NCBI GenBank assembly: GCA_029448655.1 | Contig: JACCLO010000008.1 | Span: 3,410,001-3,474,000, forward strand | Origin: Wolfiporia cocos | Taxonomy: Eukaryota > Basidiomycota > Agaricomycetes > Polyporales > Phaeolaceae | Direction of reading: 5' to 3' | DNA length: 64,000 nt | Shown here: piece after piece, positions 35,388 to 45,604 of the stretch | Layout of the letters: each line of letters opens with the position of its first letter | Position numbering within the stretch: position 1 is the stretch's first letter | Position numbers and translations under genes: made by a program | The notes under the pieces: model-generated | The model's input: the letters and a program-made list of their open reading frames with translations, nothing else | Database searches by the model: none | What the model was told of the DNA's origin: nothing

Positions 35388-36417
35388 CTACTCAGGGGAA
35401 TGTTACTCGCGTGAAAGCATATTCCTAGTCTGAGGCTACTCAAGGCAACAAAGGCCAAGACGAGTCTGGGGTGCTCCCTGCTCGTCTGGCTGGTATATAT
35501 GCTCGTAGGCTGTTTGTACATGTTTGGCTACTATACAGTATTACGTAATCTGATAGACCGTTTAGAGTATGGTAAACCCTATCGTAGGTGTAGAGCCACA
35601 ACAAGGGTGTCCGGGGTCTGTGTAAGCACGTGTGGGGTGTTCGGGGTCCTTGCACGTGATGCATAGGCGGGCGCTTAGATAAGATAAGGGTTGTCCCTAG
35701 TCGCAAGCTAGTTGGAGAAAATCAGCTTGTGACATCCTCCGAGATTGATGACAGCCTCACTGAGCTCCCTAGCTCGCAATGCCCCTCGTGGTCAGAATGG
35801 CAGCCTCGTACCTTCGTCGAACTTGTCACCTACGCCATTAGCATCTGCCTCAGCAACAAGTGCCAGGTTGGAATCAGAACAGAGTAAAGGTGCGCTAGTA
35901 ATACCGACTAAGCACCACTTGTCGCGTATTAATAATTGTTAGGCTGCGGAATACGGATTTGTTGATCGCGCTCTTCTACTAGTATATACACTAAGGCTCC
36001 TTGCACTTCTGCGCGTTGGCTGTGCTCATCTGGCTCCTTCTCCTTCTCCTTCTCCCCTTAGTCCCCGTCTTCGCTGTCACTGGCACAGGGCGCTCCTTCC
36101 TTCTGTTCTCCTTGGGAAACTTGAGGTTAATTACCCAGCGGGTTTGCGTAGATGCAAGCACTGAGGATCACGTGGATTTCACGTGGATACCGACGCGTCG
36201 GGCCAGCGGCGGGCGTCTCTATGCGCCCCTTCGACACTAAACATTGAAGTCTTCGGCTGACCCCTTTACAAATTGAAAAGACTTCGCTAGGAATCATTAG
36301 AATGATTGAAATAACTAGTTAGCACATTATTGGGAGGGCGCTTGCGTACACTACACCCATCCCTAAGTCCCCGCCTACCGCCCACCTGATGTGCAATGAA
36401 AACGTCTAGCGCACACA
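35388..36417. other. Boundary zone between host genes and transposon cluster
   Basis: AT-rich, with short ORFs only. One (36001-36240) encodes a Leu-rich hydrophobic stretch but has no support. This is probably decayed repeat DNA. Confidence 0.3.
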
Positions 36418-36690
36418 GTGCCCGCTACCTCACGTCCCCCCCATCTCTGCTCTATGTCGAAAGTCTGTATACAGTGCGGCAGTGATCCGAAGCCATTATC
36501 AGCATTTTCAGTCCGGCAGAAAGATACCAAAAATGCGCAGAAAGGGGAGCTCACTGCAAAATGTACTGCCTGTATGCAGAAGGAGAAGCAGCACCAGCAG
36601 GCAAAGCGATATGCTCAAGAAGAAAATAGTGATGACTTATACCATGAGACGGGTCTTTCAGACCCTAACGTGATGCCATTTTCTCAATTT
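36418..36690 (+). pseudogene. Fragment of a zinc-ribbon-like ORF cut by LTR-B1
   Basis: The frame reads SKVCIQCGSDPKPLSAF ... KCTACMQKEKQHQQAKR, with two CxxC pairs about 31 residues apart, then an acidic stretch. It runs straight into the start of LTR-B1 at 36691, so its original end is gone. The pair of CxxC motifs suggests a small zinc-binding module. I do not recognise the family; a transposon-borne origin is likely from context only. Confidence 0.4.
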
Positions 36691-38153
36691 TGTCACAAGA
36701 ATTCTCCTAGTTTCCCTATATTTCTTACTATTTTTCCGGCAATTCTACGAATTATCTACGACTTTCTAGACCAATAACTAGCTTATCTGGTTCATAAGTT
36801 AACGGTTACATACGTGCCGAATGATGGCTGTGTTATCTCCCGTAACGACGGTCTTATTGTTACGGTTATTTTGATTTTTCGAATATCGACAGAACTCACC
36901 ACTGGGCGAATACGATACAGGGACTTGTTGCGCAACCAACTCCCCTGGCTACTCGTGACTCTACTGGGCGCATCCCCAGTTGTACTAGTCTATAGGGCGC
37001 GTTTCATCTTTGGCAGATCCAACCCTGCCACCGTTTCATGTTCATCGTTTGTTAGCTGATAGATGGCGTTCAACCGCCATCATTCCTATCTATCGTCTCA
37101 GGTATATCACTACATACCTATCAAACGTTTGGTACTATAGCGTAGATAGTATCGGTGACATCTGGGACGGGACTTGACCCCTGAAACCCAACGTAGTATA
37201 TAAACTAATGTACCTACTGTCGAGGCTCTTCAGCTCGACCTTGTTGTATAAACAAGAAGTCTTATACTCGTTCTCAAACGTAGGAAACTACGCTCGGTAT
37301 TTCTCACTCGAGCAACCGAACGACTAAGTCCTCGAAGTGCACACTGACTTCTCGGACTTAGGCGAGTCTTATATTCTATTCGACTCGCACTTTATATCCT
37401 CTAACGCGTATTGGATATTAACCGATCTCCTAAGGACTTCACTTAGGACCCGAAGGCATCTAACGAGTATTTGCCTTGCATACGGCGACGTGCCTACGTG
37501 CAGAAGAACAATCTATATTCGCGACTCGAATATATGAACGGGTATTCGACCCGTAACACTTATCTTATCACTAGTAGTTACCATCAGTCACATGTCTAGT
37601 TCTAGCCAATCGGACATTCCGTCCGGAGGCAGTCAGCGCATAAACATCAGCGGACCGGGCTTTGGTCACGCCCCGTCTTTGTAATGACAAGAGCGCAAAA
37701 CGCTATTCGTGCGGCCTATGCCGCCTTTCTATATCCCGGTTTTGATCGGTATATGTATTTATTGCGTATTACTCAGTACTTAGGTACCTGGGGACTTGTA
37801 CATACGAATACGGACATTAGTATTACCTAATAGGACTGTTAGGGGTCTTACTTATCATGTATATATACTAGCCTTGCTGAGCGCTATTGCCTCAGTTCTA
37901 TTCATACTATCGAGTAACACTCGTGTCGTATCCTGCTTAACAGCTACTACTCTTCGCCTAACCAGCAAACCCTCAAGAATAACTAGTAAGTTGTTATCTT
38001 GTGTTAACACCTCAGATTCTATTCATTGCATTTGCACTTCAAGTTAACAACTCATCGCGCCCTGCTCTACTAACTCTACAAGTTCTTGTCTACTCGACAA
38101 CCTCAAAGCTACCGCCTAACCAGCACAACAAAGCCTTTACAAGTAAAGCAAGT
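36691..38153 (+). mobile_element. LTR-B1, split by LTR-A1
   Basis: Starts TGTCACAAGAATTC. It is interrupted at 36858-37558 by LTR-A1 and resumes at 37559. A TATA-like ATGTATATATAC at about 37857 fits a promoter on the + strand. Similarity to LTR-B2 (from 38211) is patchy but clear on both sides of the interruption, for example GTTATCTCCCGTA and AGCCAATCGGACATT. The right end is not defined; it must lie before the inverted LTR-A piece at 38154. Confidence 0.6.
36858..37558 (+). mobile_element. Solo LTR-A1 with target duplication CTTAT
   Basis: A 701-bp LTR that begins TGTTACGG and ends CCGTAACA, perfect 7-base inverted ends. It is flanked by CTTAT on both sides (36853-36857 and 37559-37563). 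No internal retrotransposon sequence is attached, so it is a solo LTR left by recombination. A second copy is at 40553-41260. Confidence 0.9.
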
Positions 38154-38210
38154 TGTTACGGGTCGAATACCTGTTCGTATATTCGAGTCGCGAATATAAA
38201 TCGTTCTTCT
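38154..38210 (-). repeat. Inverted 57-bp 3' end of LTR-A
   Basis: This stretch begins TGTTACGGGTCGAATAC and is the reverse complement of the last 57 bases of LTR-A1/A2, with a few mismatches. It abuts LTR-B2 directly. It marks an inversion or a truncated opposite-strand LTR-A copy. Confidence 0.75.
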
Positions 38211-38761
38211 TGTCACAAGATTTTCCTAGTATTAATACGATTTTTCCCATATTTTTATCTACAGTTTATACGTCTACCTAGGGCTTAATTGGTTGGTAAC
38301 TATTCGTTACATACAAGCCGGATGATGGCCGTGTTATCTCCCGTAGCAACGGTATCTAATCACGGTAGTTCCCGTTATAAGTCACATGTCTATTCTTGCA
38401 GCCAATCGGACATTTCGTCCGTACAACGTCATCCCCATTAGATCAGCAGACCGGCGTTTGGTCACGCATCCAACTGACTAATGATTGCGCACTATCTGCT
38501 ATTCGCGCGATGGTTTTAAGCGAAAAACCCTAGAATAAACATATGGAACCTAATTCTCAGGCAAACCTCGGAGGTGAGGGACCAACGGTGCCAGTGCAAC
38601 GTCGGCCAAAAGGCAGCAGGCGCATTGGAGTGCTGAAGGTCAGCCATAACGGGAAAAGGGAACCTAAAGGTCGAATTATGACCTAATAGGGCCAGTAACT
38701 TAAAAAAAGGAAACGGTCAGGCCTCTCAGAGCACTAGTAACCTAATAAAGGCCATACTCTA
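38211..38761 (+). mobile_element. LTR-B2 and adjoining element-B interior, truncated
   Basis: Starts TGTCACAAGATTTTC and matches LTR-B1 in blocks up to about 38500. A short frame from ATG 38543 (MEPNSQANLGGEGPTVPV) follows and could be the beginning of the element's first ORF. It stops after about 47 codons. The sequence is cut at 38762 by the truncated pogo copy. Confidence 0.5.
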
Positions 38762-40303
38762 CAGTCATCGATCGCTCAATGAGACAACCAAATATTGTAC
38801 TGCCTCGGACTTCATGTAGACTTCCTTCTGTGCCAATCGGACGATACCAGGGTATCAGGTCCCACTTCCTCTATGATCTGACATTGAGAGTTCCCTTATC
38901 GAAGTCCCTCCACAGGCAGTGGAATTTGAACAATGGCTGAATGTCCTTATCTATCAACGAACGACCACTCAATGAGACAGCGTCACATCACGCCTGACTA
39001 GGCCCAATTAGGCATATCTCATCAACTGATAATCTAGACTACACCTCTTCGTCCTCATTCTCGTCTGCCTCTTCGCCGTCCTCTTGTTCGCTCTTGTTCG
39101 GGCCCTCCACTTGCATTTTTGGCCGTGCTATTGGCTTCTCTAGAGCTGCGCACTTTGGCTTTGGCCACCGTTTGACCCTTCCCTCAACCCTGGCTTGTTC
39201 ACATTCCGCCCTGTATGCCTCAAGTGCCCTTTTGAATTCGTCTTTGCATGCTGTGTTGTGTGCTTTCCGTGATGCCTCCATGATTTTCCATTGTGCCAGC
39301 TCCTCTGCATATCTTGCCCTAGCGATCTTGTGCCTCTCTGTTTCTGCTGCCTTCGTTCGTGCTTGCTGATCGGCGTCGTCCGCTGCTTGGCGATAGCTCT
39401 CGCTGGTGAGCAACTTTGGCATGCCATTACCAAACATCTTGCTTTGCCTCTTCTTTGATGCATTCTCTTTCGCATGCAGCTGAGACTTGACCCGTCCCAC
39501 ATATACCTCCTGCAGAACAACGGCAGCTTGCAGATTGAAGAGCTGCTCCTTCCTCGCCTTGTCACGCACGACGCTCTCACGCAGTGCATGCTGAAGCATC
39601 CCTTCGCGCACTGTCACTGGTGCCTCCTGAAGCAGATTTTGATAACGATAGGCATTCTGTGGTGATACAACGATAGTTGTGGCTGTCGGAGGCTGGTGAC
39701 TCGAATGGATCGGGGTAGTTTGTGTCAGGTAAGCAGCAGATGTCTGTGCTAGCATATCAGAAGCACGATGCTCATGGGATGCATTTCCTCCCACTTGATG
39801 GTCCGTCTCGGCGCGCAGCATGTGTGCTACCATGCGCACTGGGGATGTTGGGGGGAATGGTAGATGGGCCCGAGTAGATGTTGCCTGGCTTGGCATCATC
39901 ATTTCTGCGGTGATAGCATTGCGGCTGAATGGGATGATTCCGGTCTTGCGAAATGCTGTGCGTATGTTGTCCGCGGTGAGTGCCTTAACGTGTGCCCTCC
40001 CATATATCGATAGGAAATTTGATTTCGACACCTTCTGACCTGTTTTGCGCTCAAATTTGTCATGAGCTTCTGTCCAGCACCGCTTGAGGACACTGAAGAT
40101 AACAACATCAAGGCCTTGGTAAATATGTGTAGAATGTGCTGGATAGCAGACGACATTGATGCGATTTGCATGCGCGTAGTCCAGGAATCCCTTCGTGCAG
40201 TGTGAAATGTGCCCATCCACAAGCAGAAGTCTGCGACGACCCGCAGCTTTTTCCTTCATCTGCAAATCAAAATGTCTGATCCATTTGATGCCGATCTCGC
40301 CTG
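38762..40303 (-). mobile_element. Truncated inverted pogo copy (Pogo-2), 1542 bp
   Basis: The left end is the intact terminal repeat (CAGTCATCGATCGCTC) preceded by TA. Similarity to Pogo-1 continues, on the opposite strand, to 40303, which corresponds to base 18912 of Pogo-1, and there stops abruptly. The 5' 1.4 kb of the element, including the DNA-binding half of the transposase, is missing. The few differences seen to Pogo-1 in coding sequence are single substitutions, so the copies separated recently. Confidence 0.92.
39039..40303 (-). pseudogene. C-terminal part of pogo-like transposase
   Basis: The frame carries LLVDGHISH and IYQGLDVV (the second and third catalytic acids) and the full coiled C-terminal third ending in the acidic tail, but no TDETG motif and no DNA-binding domains. 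Substitutions against Pogo-1 include T to M in MQMKEK, N to S in IPFSRNA and RKT to QNA after SP. It cannot code for an active transposase. It joins element-A DNA at 40303/40304. Confidence 0.9.
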
Positions 40304-40552
40304 CCCTGTCGGCAGTGTGGATCCATTAGCCACTGGATCCTCGACTGCCCCGACTATATTTGCAGAACTTGTGGGCTCAATCAACCAGGTCATCGACAGA
40401 ATGAATGCCGCCAACACTTCGTATGGCGAACTCCTACGACCCCGTCCCTCAGCGGGAACGGTGACATCTACAATGAACAGGACGCCGAGGCACTCTGAAG
40501 AGGGGAACTTGGGAAATTCGTCGAGGCCGACGAATGCCTAGGGAGGGGCTGA
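40304..40552 (+). mobile_element. 3' internal end and polypurine tract of an element A
   Basis: The + frame reads FAELVGSINQVIDRMNAANT, then SYGELLRPRPSAGTV, and ends SSRPTNA at a TAG (40539-40541). The purine run GGGAGGGG (40541-40548) follows and LTR-A2 starts four bases later, so this is the 3' interior of an LTR retrotransposon. The protein is not recognised; its position suggests the last ORF of the element. Its left side is replaced by Pogo-2. Confidence 0.65.
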
Positions 40553-41260
40553 TGTTACGATTATTTTGATTTTTCGAATATCTACAGAACTCACCACCGG
40601 CCGAATACGATACAGGGACTTGTCGCACAATCAACCCCCCTGGCTACTCGTGGCTCTACTGGGCGTATCCCCAGTTGTACTAGTCTATAGGGCGCGTTTC
40701 ATCTTTGGCAGCTCCAACTCTGCCACCGTTTCATGTTCATCGTTTATTAGCTGATAGATGGTGCTCAACCGCCATCATTCCTATCTATCGTCTCAGGTAT
40801 ATCACTACATACCTATCAAATGTTTGGTACTATAGCGTAGATAGTATCGGTGACACCTGGGACAGGCTTGACCCCTAAAACCCAACGTAGTATATAAACT
40901 CATGTACTTACTGTCGAGGCTCTTCAGCTCGACCTTGTTGTATAAACAAGAAGTCTTATACTCGTTCTCAAACGTAGGAAACTACGCTCAGTATTTCTCG
41001 CTCGAGCAACTGAACGACTAAGTCCTCGCAGTGCACACTGACTTCTCGGACTTAGGCGAGTATTATATTCTATTAGACTCGCATTTAAACAGATTATATC
41101 CTCTAACGCGTATTGGATATTACACGATCTCCTAGGAACTTCACCTAGGACCTGAAGGCATCTAACGAGCATTTGCCTTGCACACGGCTATACGCCTATG
41201 TGCAGAAGAACGATCTATATTCGCGACTCGAATATACGAACGGGTATTCGACCCGTAACA
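40553..41260 (+). mobile_element. 3' LTR-A2, 708 bp, inserted in the 5' LTR of Gyp-C
   Basis: Begins TGTTACGA and ends CCGTAACA, matching LTR-A1 over its whole length. It is preceded by a polypurine tract, so it is a 3' LTR, not a solo one. It abuts an internal point of the Gyp-C LTR at 41261. CAAAC at 41261-41265 may be one half of the 5-bp target duplication, with the other half lost together with the left part of both elements. Confidence 0.85.
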
Positions 41261-41560
41261 CAAACACTCTTACTGGTGCGGCCATTACCGGCGCACATGG
41301 TCTACTGTAGTTTACGACTTAGCCATATTAATTATGACTGCGCACAGACCACCTTCATGTTTGGCTCCCTTCCCGGTAACCAAACAAAGCATGTATATAA
41401 GTAGGGCTATCACTGCGGATAAGCCTTAGATTTGTTCTCTGCATTCGCACAGTTACATAACATCTCTGCTTGCGCCCACTAGTCTCCTCACCAACCTCCA
41501 GCAACTCCTTCAAGTCGCCTACAAGGTTATAGTGTGAGTCCCACAGTCTAGTCTGTGTCA
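41261..41560 (+). repeat. 5' LTR of Gyp-C, right 300 bases only
   Basis: Matches 50503-50802 with about eight substitutions. It retains TATATAA (41394-41400) and the end CTGTGTCA, but the left 400 bases present in the 3' LTR are missing, replaced by LTR-A2. Confidence 0.92.
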
Positions 41561-41562
41561 TA

Positions 41563-41573
41563 AGAACAAATCT
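41563..41573 (+). promoter_or_regulatory. Presumed self-priming primer-binding site
   Basis: AGAACAAATCT, two bases after the LTR end, is the exact reverse complement of AGATTTGTTCT at 41428-41438. The latter begins 34 bases after the start of the TATA box, where transcription should start. The first 11 bases of the RNA could thus fold back as primer, the mechanism shown for Tf1 of fission yeast and proposed for the Tf1/sushi chromoviruses. No tRNA-like PBS (TGG...) is seen here. Confidence 0.7.
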
Positions 41574-42559
41574 CCCCCTATCCCTGCCCTTGCGCTTGCG
41601 CTTGAGCCTGGGTTTCTATCCTACAGGGATATATTGCTCGTTGCTGCGCACATCCCTTTCTGCCTGACAAGGCGATTGGGGTGATAGTTGAGATCTGGGG
41701 GATACATCGCCACCCTCGGCAGAGGATTGGCAACCAGGAAAAGCCACACCGCCTTTTAAGGCAGGAGGCCTACCTAACCCGGACTCCAGGGTCAATGAGA
41801 CACGGTCCTCGCTGACAAGCTTGGACTGTGAGCGGTTAAGACCCGCCTGTGGAGAAAAAGGGACGGTTTGCCTGTGTGCGCCCAACCCCCTGCCATGGCA
41901 AGCGTTGTTCAGCGCCCCATCGCTATCCACAGGGTCATCATTATGATGGCATGGGAATTTTCCAAAGCCGCCTCCCAGGCGTAAGGGACCTACTTTGAAC
42001 CCGTCATGGGAAAAGCAGTGAGGGGGATCATCTTCGGATAATCCTGCCAAAGGACAAGTGCGGTAGCCACAAAACATAAGTCCTCCGGGCAGTTCAGCGT
42101 GCACGTCATGGGGTCAAATAGGGCAAAGGGGTACACTTGCGCACCTTAGGGCTAATCCACTTACCTGTGGACGCGATGGTATTCCAATGTCCTGAAAAAG
42201 ACCCCGTGATAGTCTGTAGACGGCAACCTCATTGTTGAAGCATGGACAGGCTAAGGGATGCAAAATCCCAGCCACTTTCCGGCATCGTCCCTCCGGGGCG
42301 GTGTCGTGTATCCGAATCCCAATCATCTGACCCAGGAACTGGCCTGGCAGTCAGCAACTCTACCCCTGGAGTCGGCGCCTCTGACCGTTAGGGTCATGCG
42401 AATATCCACGCCGTCTCGGCACAGGGTTTGCGCGCAACATAAGACTAATTATGCCCCGTAGTACACCTTCTTTGCTCCTGAAAAGGAGTCCACTACCCTA
42501 CCTTACATAATCCCTTTTATTCCTGTTCTTGGACGTATCACTGGGAAACTTCGTTTCTC
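41574..42559 (+). other. Gyp-C untranslated leader
   Basis: About 1 kb between the primer-binding site and the first ORF, without a convincing + strand ORF. A 162-codon antisense frame (41616-42104) has no protein-like features. The leader probably contains packaging or dimerisation signals, which I cannot identify. Confidence 0.4.
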
Positions 42560-43483
42560 ATGAAGGCTGCACTTTCTAGAATCATGCCCCGTGTTACCCG
42601 GCGCACCCGTGGCTCCTCCACTGCCCCTTACGTTAAGCCGGCGAAGCGGTCCCTTCTCAGCCGCATCGACACCGCCAACATTCCTCGGGCAGAGGACGTC
42701 ACCTACACGCTTCCTGTAAAGAAAGATTACACCGGGAAGCTCCATCTTTGGGAGATTCCCGTCCACATGCCAAAGCACATCGCTGAGGCTGGAAAACCCG
42801 CTCCTCGACCTCCCAAGCCAGTTCCACTTGCCAAGCGCATCTGGACAGAGGAAGAGAAGCTAGCAGCTTCCATTACCGCCATGGAGAACCTCATCGAACT
42901 CCGTGAACTCAACAAGCTCCGCCTCGCCCGCGATAAGCTGAATAAGCGAATCGCCGCCAAACAAGCCGCCAAGGAAGCCAAACAAGCAGCTTCTTCACTG
43001 GCCCTCCGCCTCTCCAGCCCGGCGGCCGGACCTGCTGTTCCGGCCAATCACAAGATTCTCGATCCTTCCCTCGTCTTCGGGAAGAAGAAGCCTCTCCAAG
43101 CATGCGAACAAGTTATTCCCATGCTAGAAGGCACTCTCACTCGTCTCACTCCTCTCGCCAACCACCCCCCTAATTACCCAGGCTTCCATATGGAAAACGA
43201 CATTCGTTTCCATAACATGGTAGTAGAATTAGAGGACTTGGTGGATAACGTAAAGGATAGAGCGAGACGGGGGAGGATCACCAATAAAGAGTGGAGAATT
43301 ATGAAAAAGTACTGTAAACAACTCGGCAACATTTCCTTTTCGGATTGGCGTACGGACTTGGCTCGTATCGTAGCAGAATGCGTAGCGCTACAAATTTCTT
43401 TCGCCTTCGGTGTAACATCACCTGACAAGGTGGCAGGGCCCTCAACTACTTCGGTAGAAGAGGATATACTCGCGATTGTATAG
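42560..43483 (+). CDS. Extra ORF upstream of gag in Gyp-C, 307 residues
   Basis: An intact ORF that lies inside the retrotransposon, ends 100 bases before the gag ATG and has normal coding composition. The N-terminus is basic (MKAALSRIMPRVTRRTRGSS). The middle is a predicted coiled coil rich in Lys/Ala/Leu (LRELNKLRLARDKLNKRI, AAKQAAKEAKQAA). The C-terminal 110 residues look folded (FHNMVVELEDLVDNVKDRAR, LARIVAECVALQISFAFG). There is no zinc knuckle, protease or other enzyme motif. I do not recognise the family. It could be a structural or nucleic-acid-binding accessory protein of the element. It is the only long Gyp-C ORF with neither a stop nor a frame change. Confidence 0.75.
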   Translation: MKAALSRIMPRVTRRTRGSSTAPYVKPAKRSLLSRIDTANIPRAEDVTYTLPVKKDYTGKLHLWEIPVHMPKHIAEAGKPAPRPPKPVPLAKRIWTEEEKLAASITAMENLIELRELNKLRLARDKLNKRIAAKQAAKEAKQAASSLALRLSSPAAGPAVPANHKILDPSLVFGKKKPLQACEQVIPMLEGTLTRLTPLANHPPNYPGFHMENDIRFHNMVVELEDLVDNVKDRARRGRITNKEWRIMKKYCKQLGNISFSDWRTDLARIVAECVALQISFAFGVTSPDKVAGPSTTSVEEDILAIV

Positions 43484-43585
43484 TAGAAATACTATCATCT
43501 TTAAACTCTGAAATAGAGTGCAAGTGTGATCTATAACGAAAGTTGCAGCTTTCAAACTAAAATCCCTTCTTAAGAATCTAAGACA

Positions 43586-45604
43586 ATGAATAACCGGAAA
43601 CTAACATTCGTCATAAACAGATTCGCAATGTCTTCCACCTCCTCCAACAGTGCACCCCTCGCTACTCGTCGCACGATGCGCCTTCGCTCGGAAGGTCCGG
43701 TGACCCCGGTAGCAGGGCCCTCAGGGACTCAACCCCTGGTGACCTTGGAGCATTTGAGCGAGGAAGAGGAAGAGGACGAAGTCGAGGATGTTCCCCCACA
43801 AAGGGACTCCCCATCCAACCCCATGGGAACGCGTCCGGGCACACCCATCCCCGGATACCCCCCGGCTCGCTACACCCGTCCGATTGGGCCTGTCACTACC
43901 CTAGAAATAGAGTTTTCGGGCCCAGACCGCCGAACCAACGCCGAGGTCGAAATAGGCCTCAAGTCGTACCTCCCAGAGGAGGAACAACACAAGGTGGATG
44001 CACCCCTGCATGGGGCAATCCTCGATGCCGCCGTACAACGAAGTGCGGCGATCAGCCACGACAAGGTTGACACCCTCGGCCGGATGGTGCACGCCTGCCT
44101 GGAGCGAATCCATGGCAGAATCGACTCCCTGGCTGGGCAATCCAGGGCAATCGAACAGATGGCCCAAGACGAGCTACACAAAGCGGTCAATACGGTCCGC
44201 AACGAGCTTGTGTCCACTCTGGTGGACCTTGGCAAGGAACTCCGACAGGACTACACCGCCAAGTTCTCCGAAATGGAGAAACAGCTCCGGGACGATTACA
44301 GGACTCGGCTCGATGACCTCGAGGATGCGTTTGCCAAGCGCATGAAGAAGGTTGAGGAAGAACTTCGGAGGAGTCGCAAAAATCCTTCCGTTCCCAACCC
44401 TCCCGGTGTCCGCACGCCCCCGGAAGAACCCGCACCGGCCCCCAACACTGCTCGAACCCGTGCAGCCGAGGCCGCTGCCGCCGCACAAGCTGCAGCCGCT
44501 GCTGCAGCAGCCGTCGCCCCGCAGATTCCAGGTCTGCCTCAAAACCTTAAAATTCCCCCTCCCCCCGAAACCTCTGGGTCATCTGGAAAGGTGACTGCGC
44601 AGGAATAGGTGGAGAAGATGGGCCTGTATTTTGGCACTCTCCGGGTCTACGACGACCATGACCGCATTACCACCGCCCTGTTCCGAGTAACAGGGGACGC
44701 CTACAAGTTTTTCTCGCCTCTTATCAAAAAGGCAGGAAACGGCGAACCCCTTGGCACATGGGAGGACTTCACCAAGTCGGTGATGGTCCAATACGGTAAA
44801 ATGACGGACAAGGAAATCGCAAAAAAGGAGATCCACGGCTACTACGGTACCAAGGGCAAGGAACTCGCCGAGGCAAATTATTTCAACTACTGCGAACGAT
44901 TCCGCACCCTCGGCGGTCTCTCCGAAACCGCCAACGAGACCCTGGTGTGGGAGTTCACCGAAACACTCCCCGAAAAGGTTAAGGATACCTTAAACGTCCT
45001 CAGCAAGACCCCGTTCTTCAAGGCCCCCACCGACATCGAGCCCCTCATCGACTTCGCTCTGGAAATGTACCAAACGTCATATCCGGACAAGATCAAGGGC
45101 TCCGAGAAGGCCGGCAAGAAAGACTCGGCCCCTGCCAAAAAGAAGGAGACGTCCTCCGCTTCTGCGAAGAAGTCGGAGAAGAAAAAGGACAAGGGAAAGG
45201 CGCCCGCCAAAGCCCCCGCCGACACTGCCAATGCCGTCTGCACCTACTGCAAGCAGACGGGACACTATTTCAACCAGTGTCCTAAGCTTGCCGCAGACAA
45301 GGCTGTGGGAACGTTCGTGCCTGCCGCTCAGCAGGCCGAACAACAAAGGGCGAAGGATGCAGCTGCCGCGTCTGGAAAGACCACGGCTGCTCCTTTGGGT
45401 AGTGGAAAGGGACAGGCTTCTGGCAAGAAGCCGTACTCGGTGCCCCCCGCGGATGGCAAGACGTATCGTGCCCGAACGATCTGGGAAGAAGTAACGGCTG
45501 ACTCAACATCAGCAGGAACATCGGCCCCTGCCACCACCGTCGCCAATGTCGGGACCATCTCGGTTCCCCTCGCCCCCACCACACGTCTCGAAGACGTTCT
45601 GTGA
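43586..45604 (+). pseudogene. Gyp-C gag (capsid + zinc knuckle) with internal TAG
   Basis: One frame from ATG 43586 to TGA 45604, interrupted by TAG at 44606-44608. The part before the stop (340 residues) has an acidic/Pro-rich start, a coiled coil (DYRTRLDDLEDAFAKRMKKV) and an Ala-rich linker. The part after it holds the capsid-like domain (FRVTGDAYKFFSPLI, TWEDFTKSVMVQYG, LAEANYFNYCERFRTLGGLS), a Lys-rich spacer and a CCHC zinc knuckle (CTYCKQTGHYFNQC) for RNA binding. The downstream half has no ATG at its very start (GTG follows the TAG), so the stop most simply reflects mutation. Read-through is a less likely alternative. The last 59 bases overlap the protease ORF in the +1 frame. Confidence 0.85.

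Noticed and set aside
41616..42104. 162-codon antisense ORF in the Gyp-C leader
   Set aside because: No protein-like features, and antisense to the presumed genomic RNA.
44606..44608. Programmed stop read-through in gag
   Set aside because: Other lesions in the same copy make random mutation more likely, and no read-through context was recognised. Kept only as an alternative.
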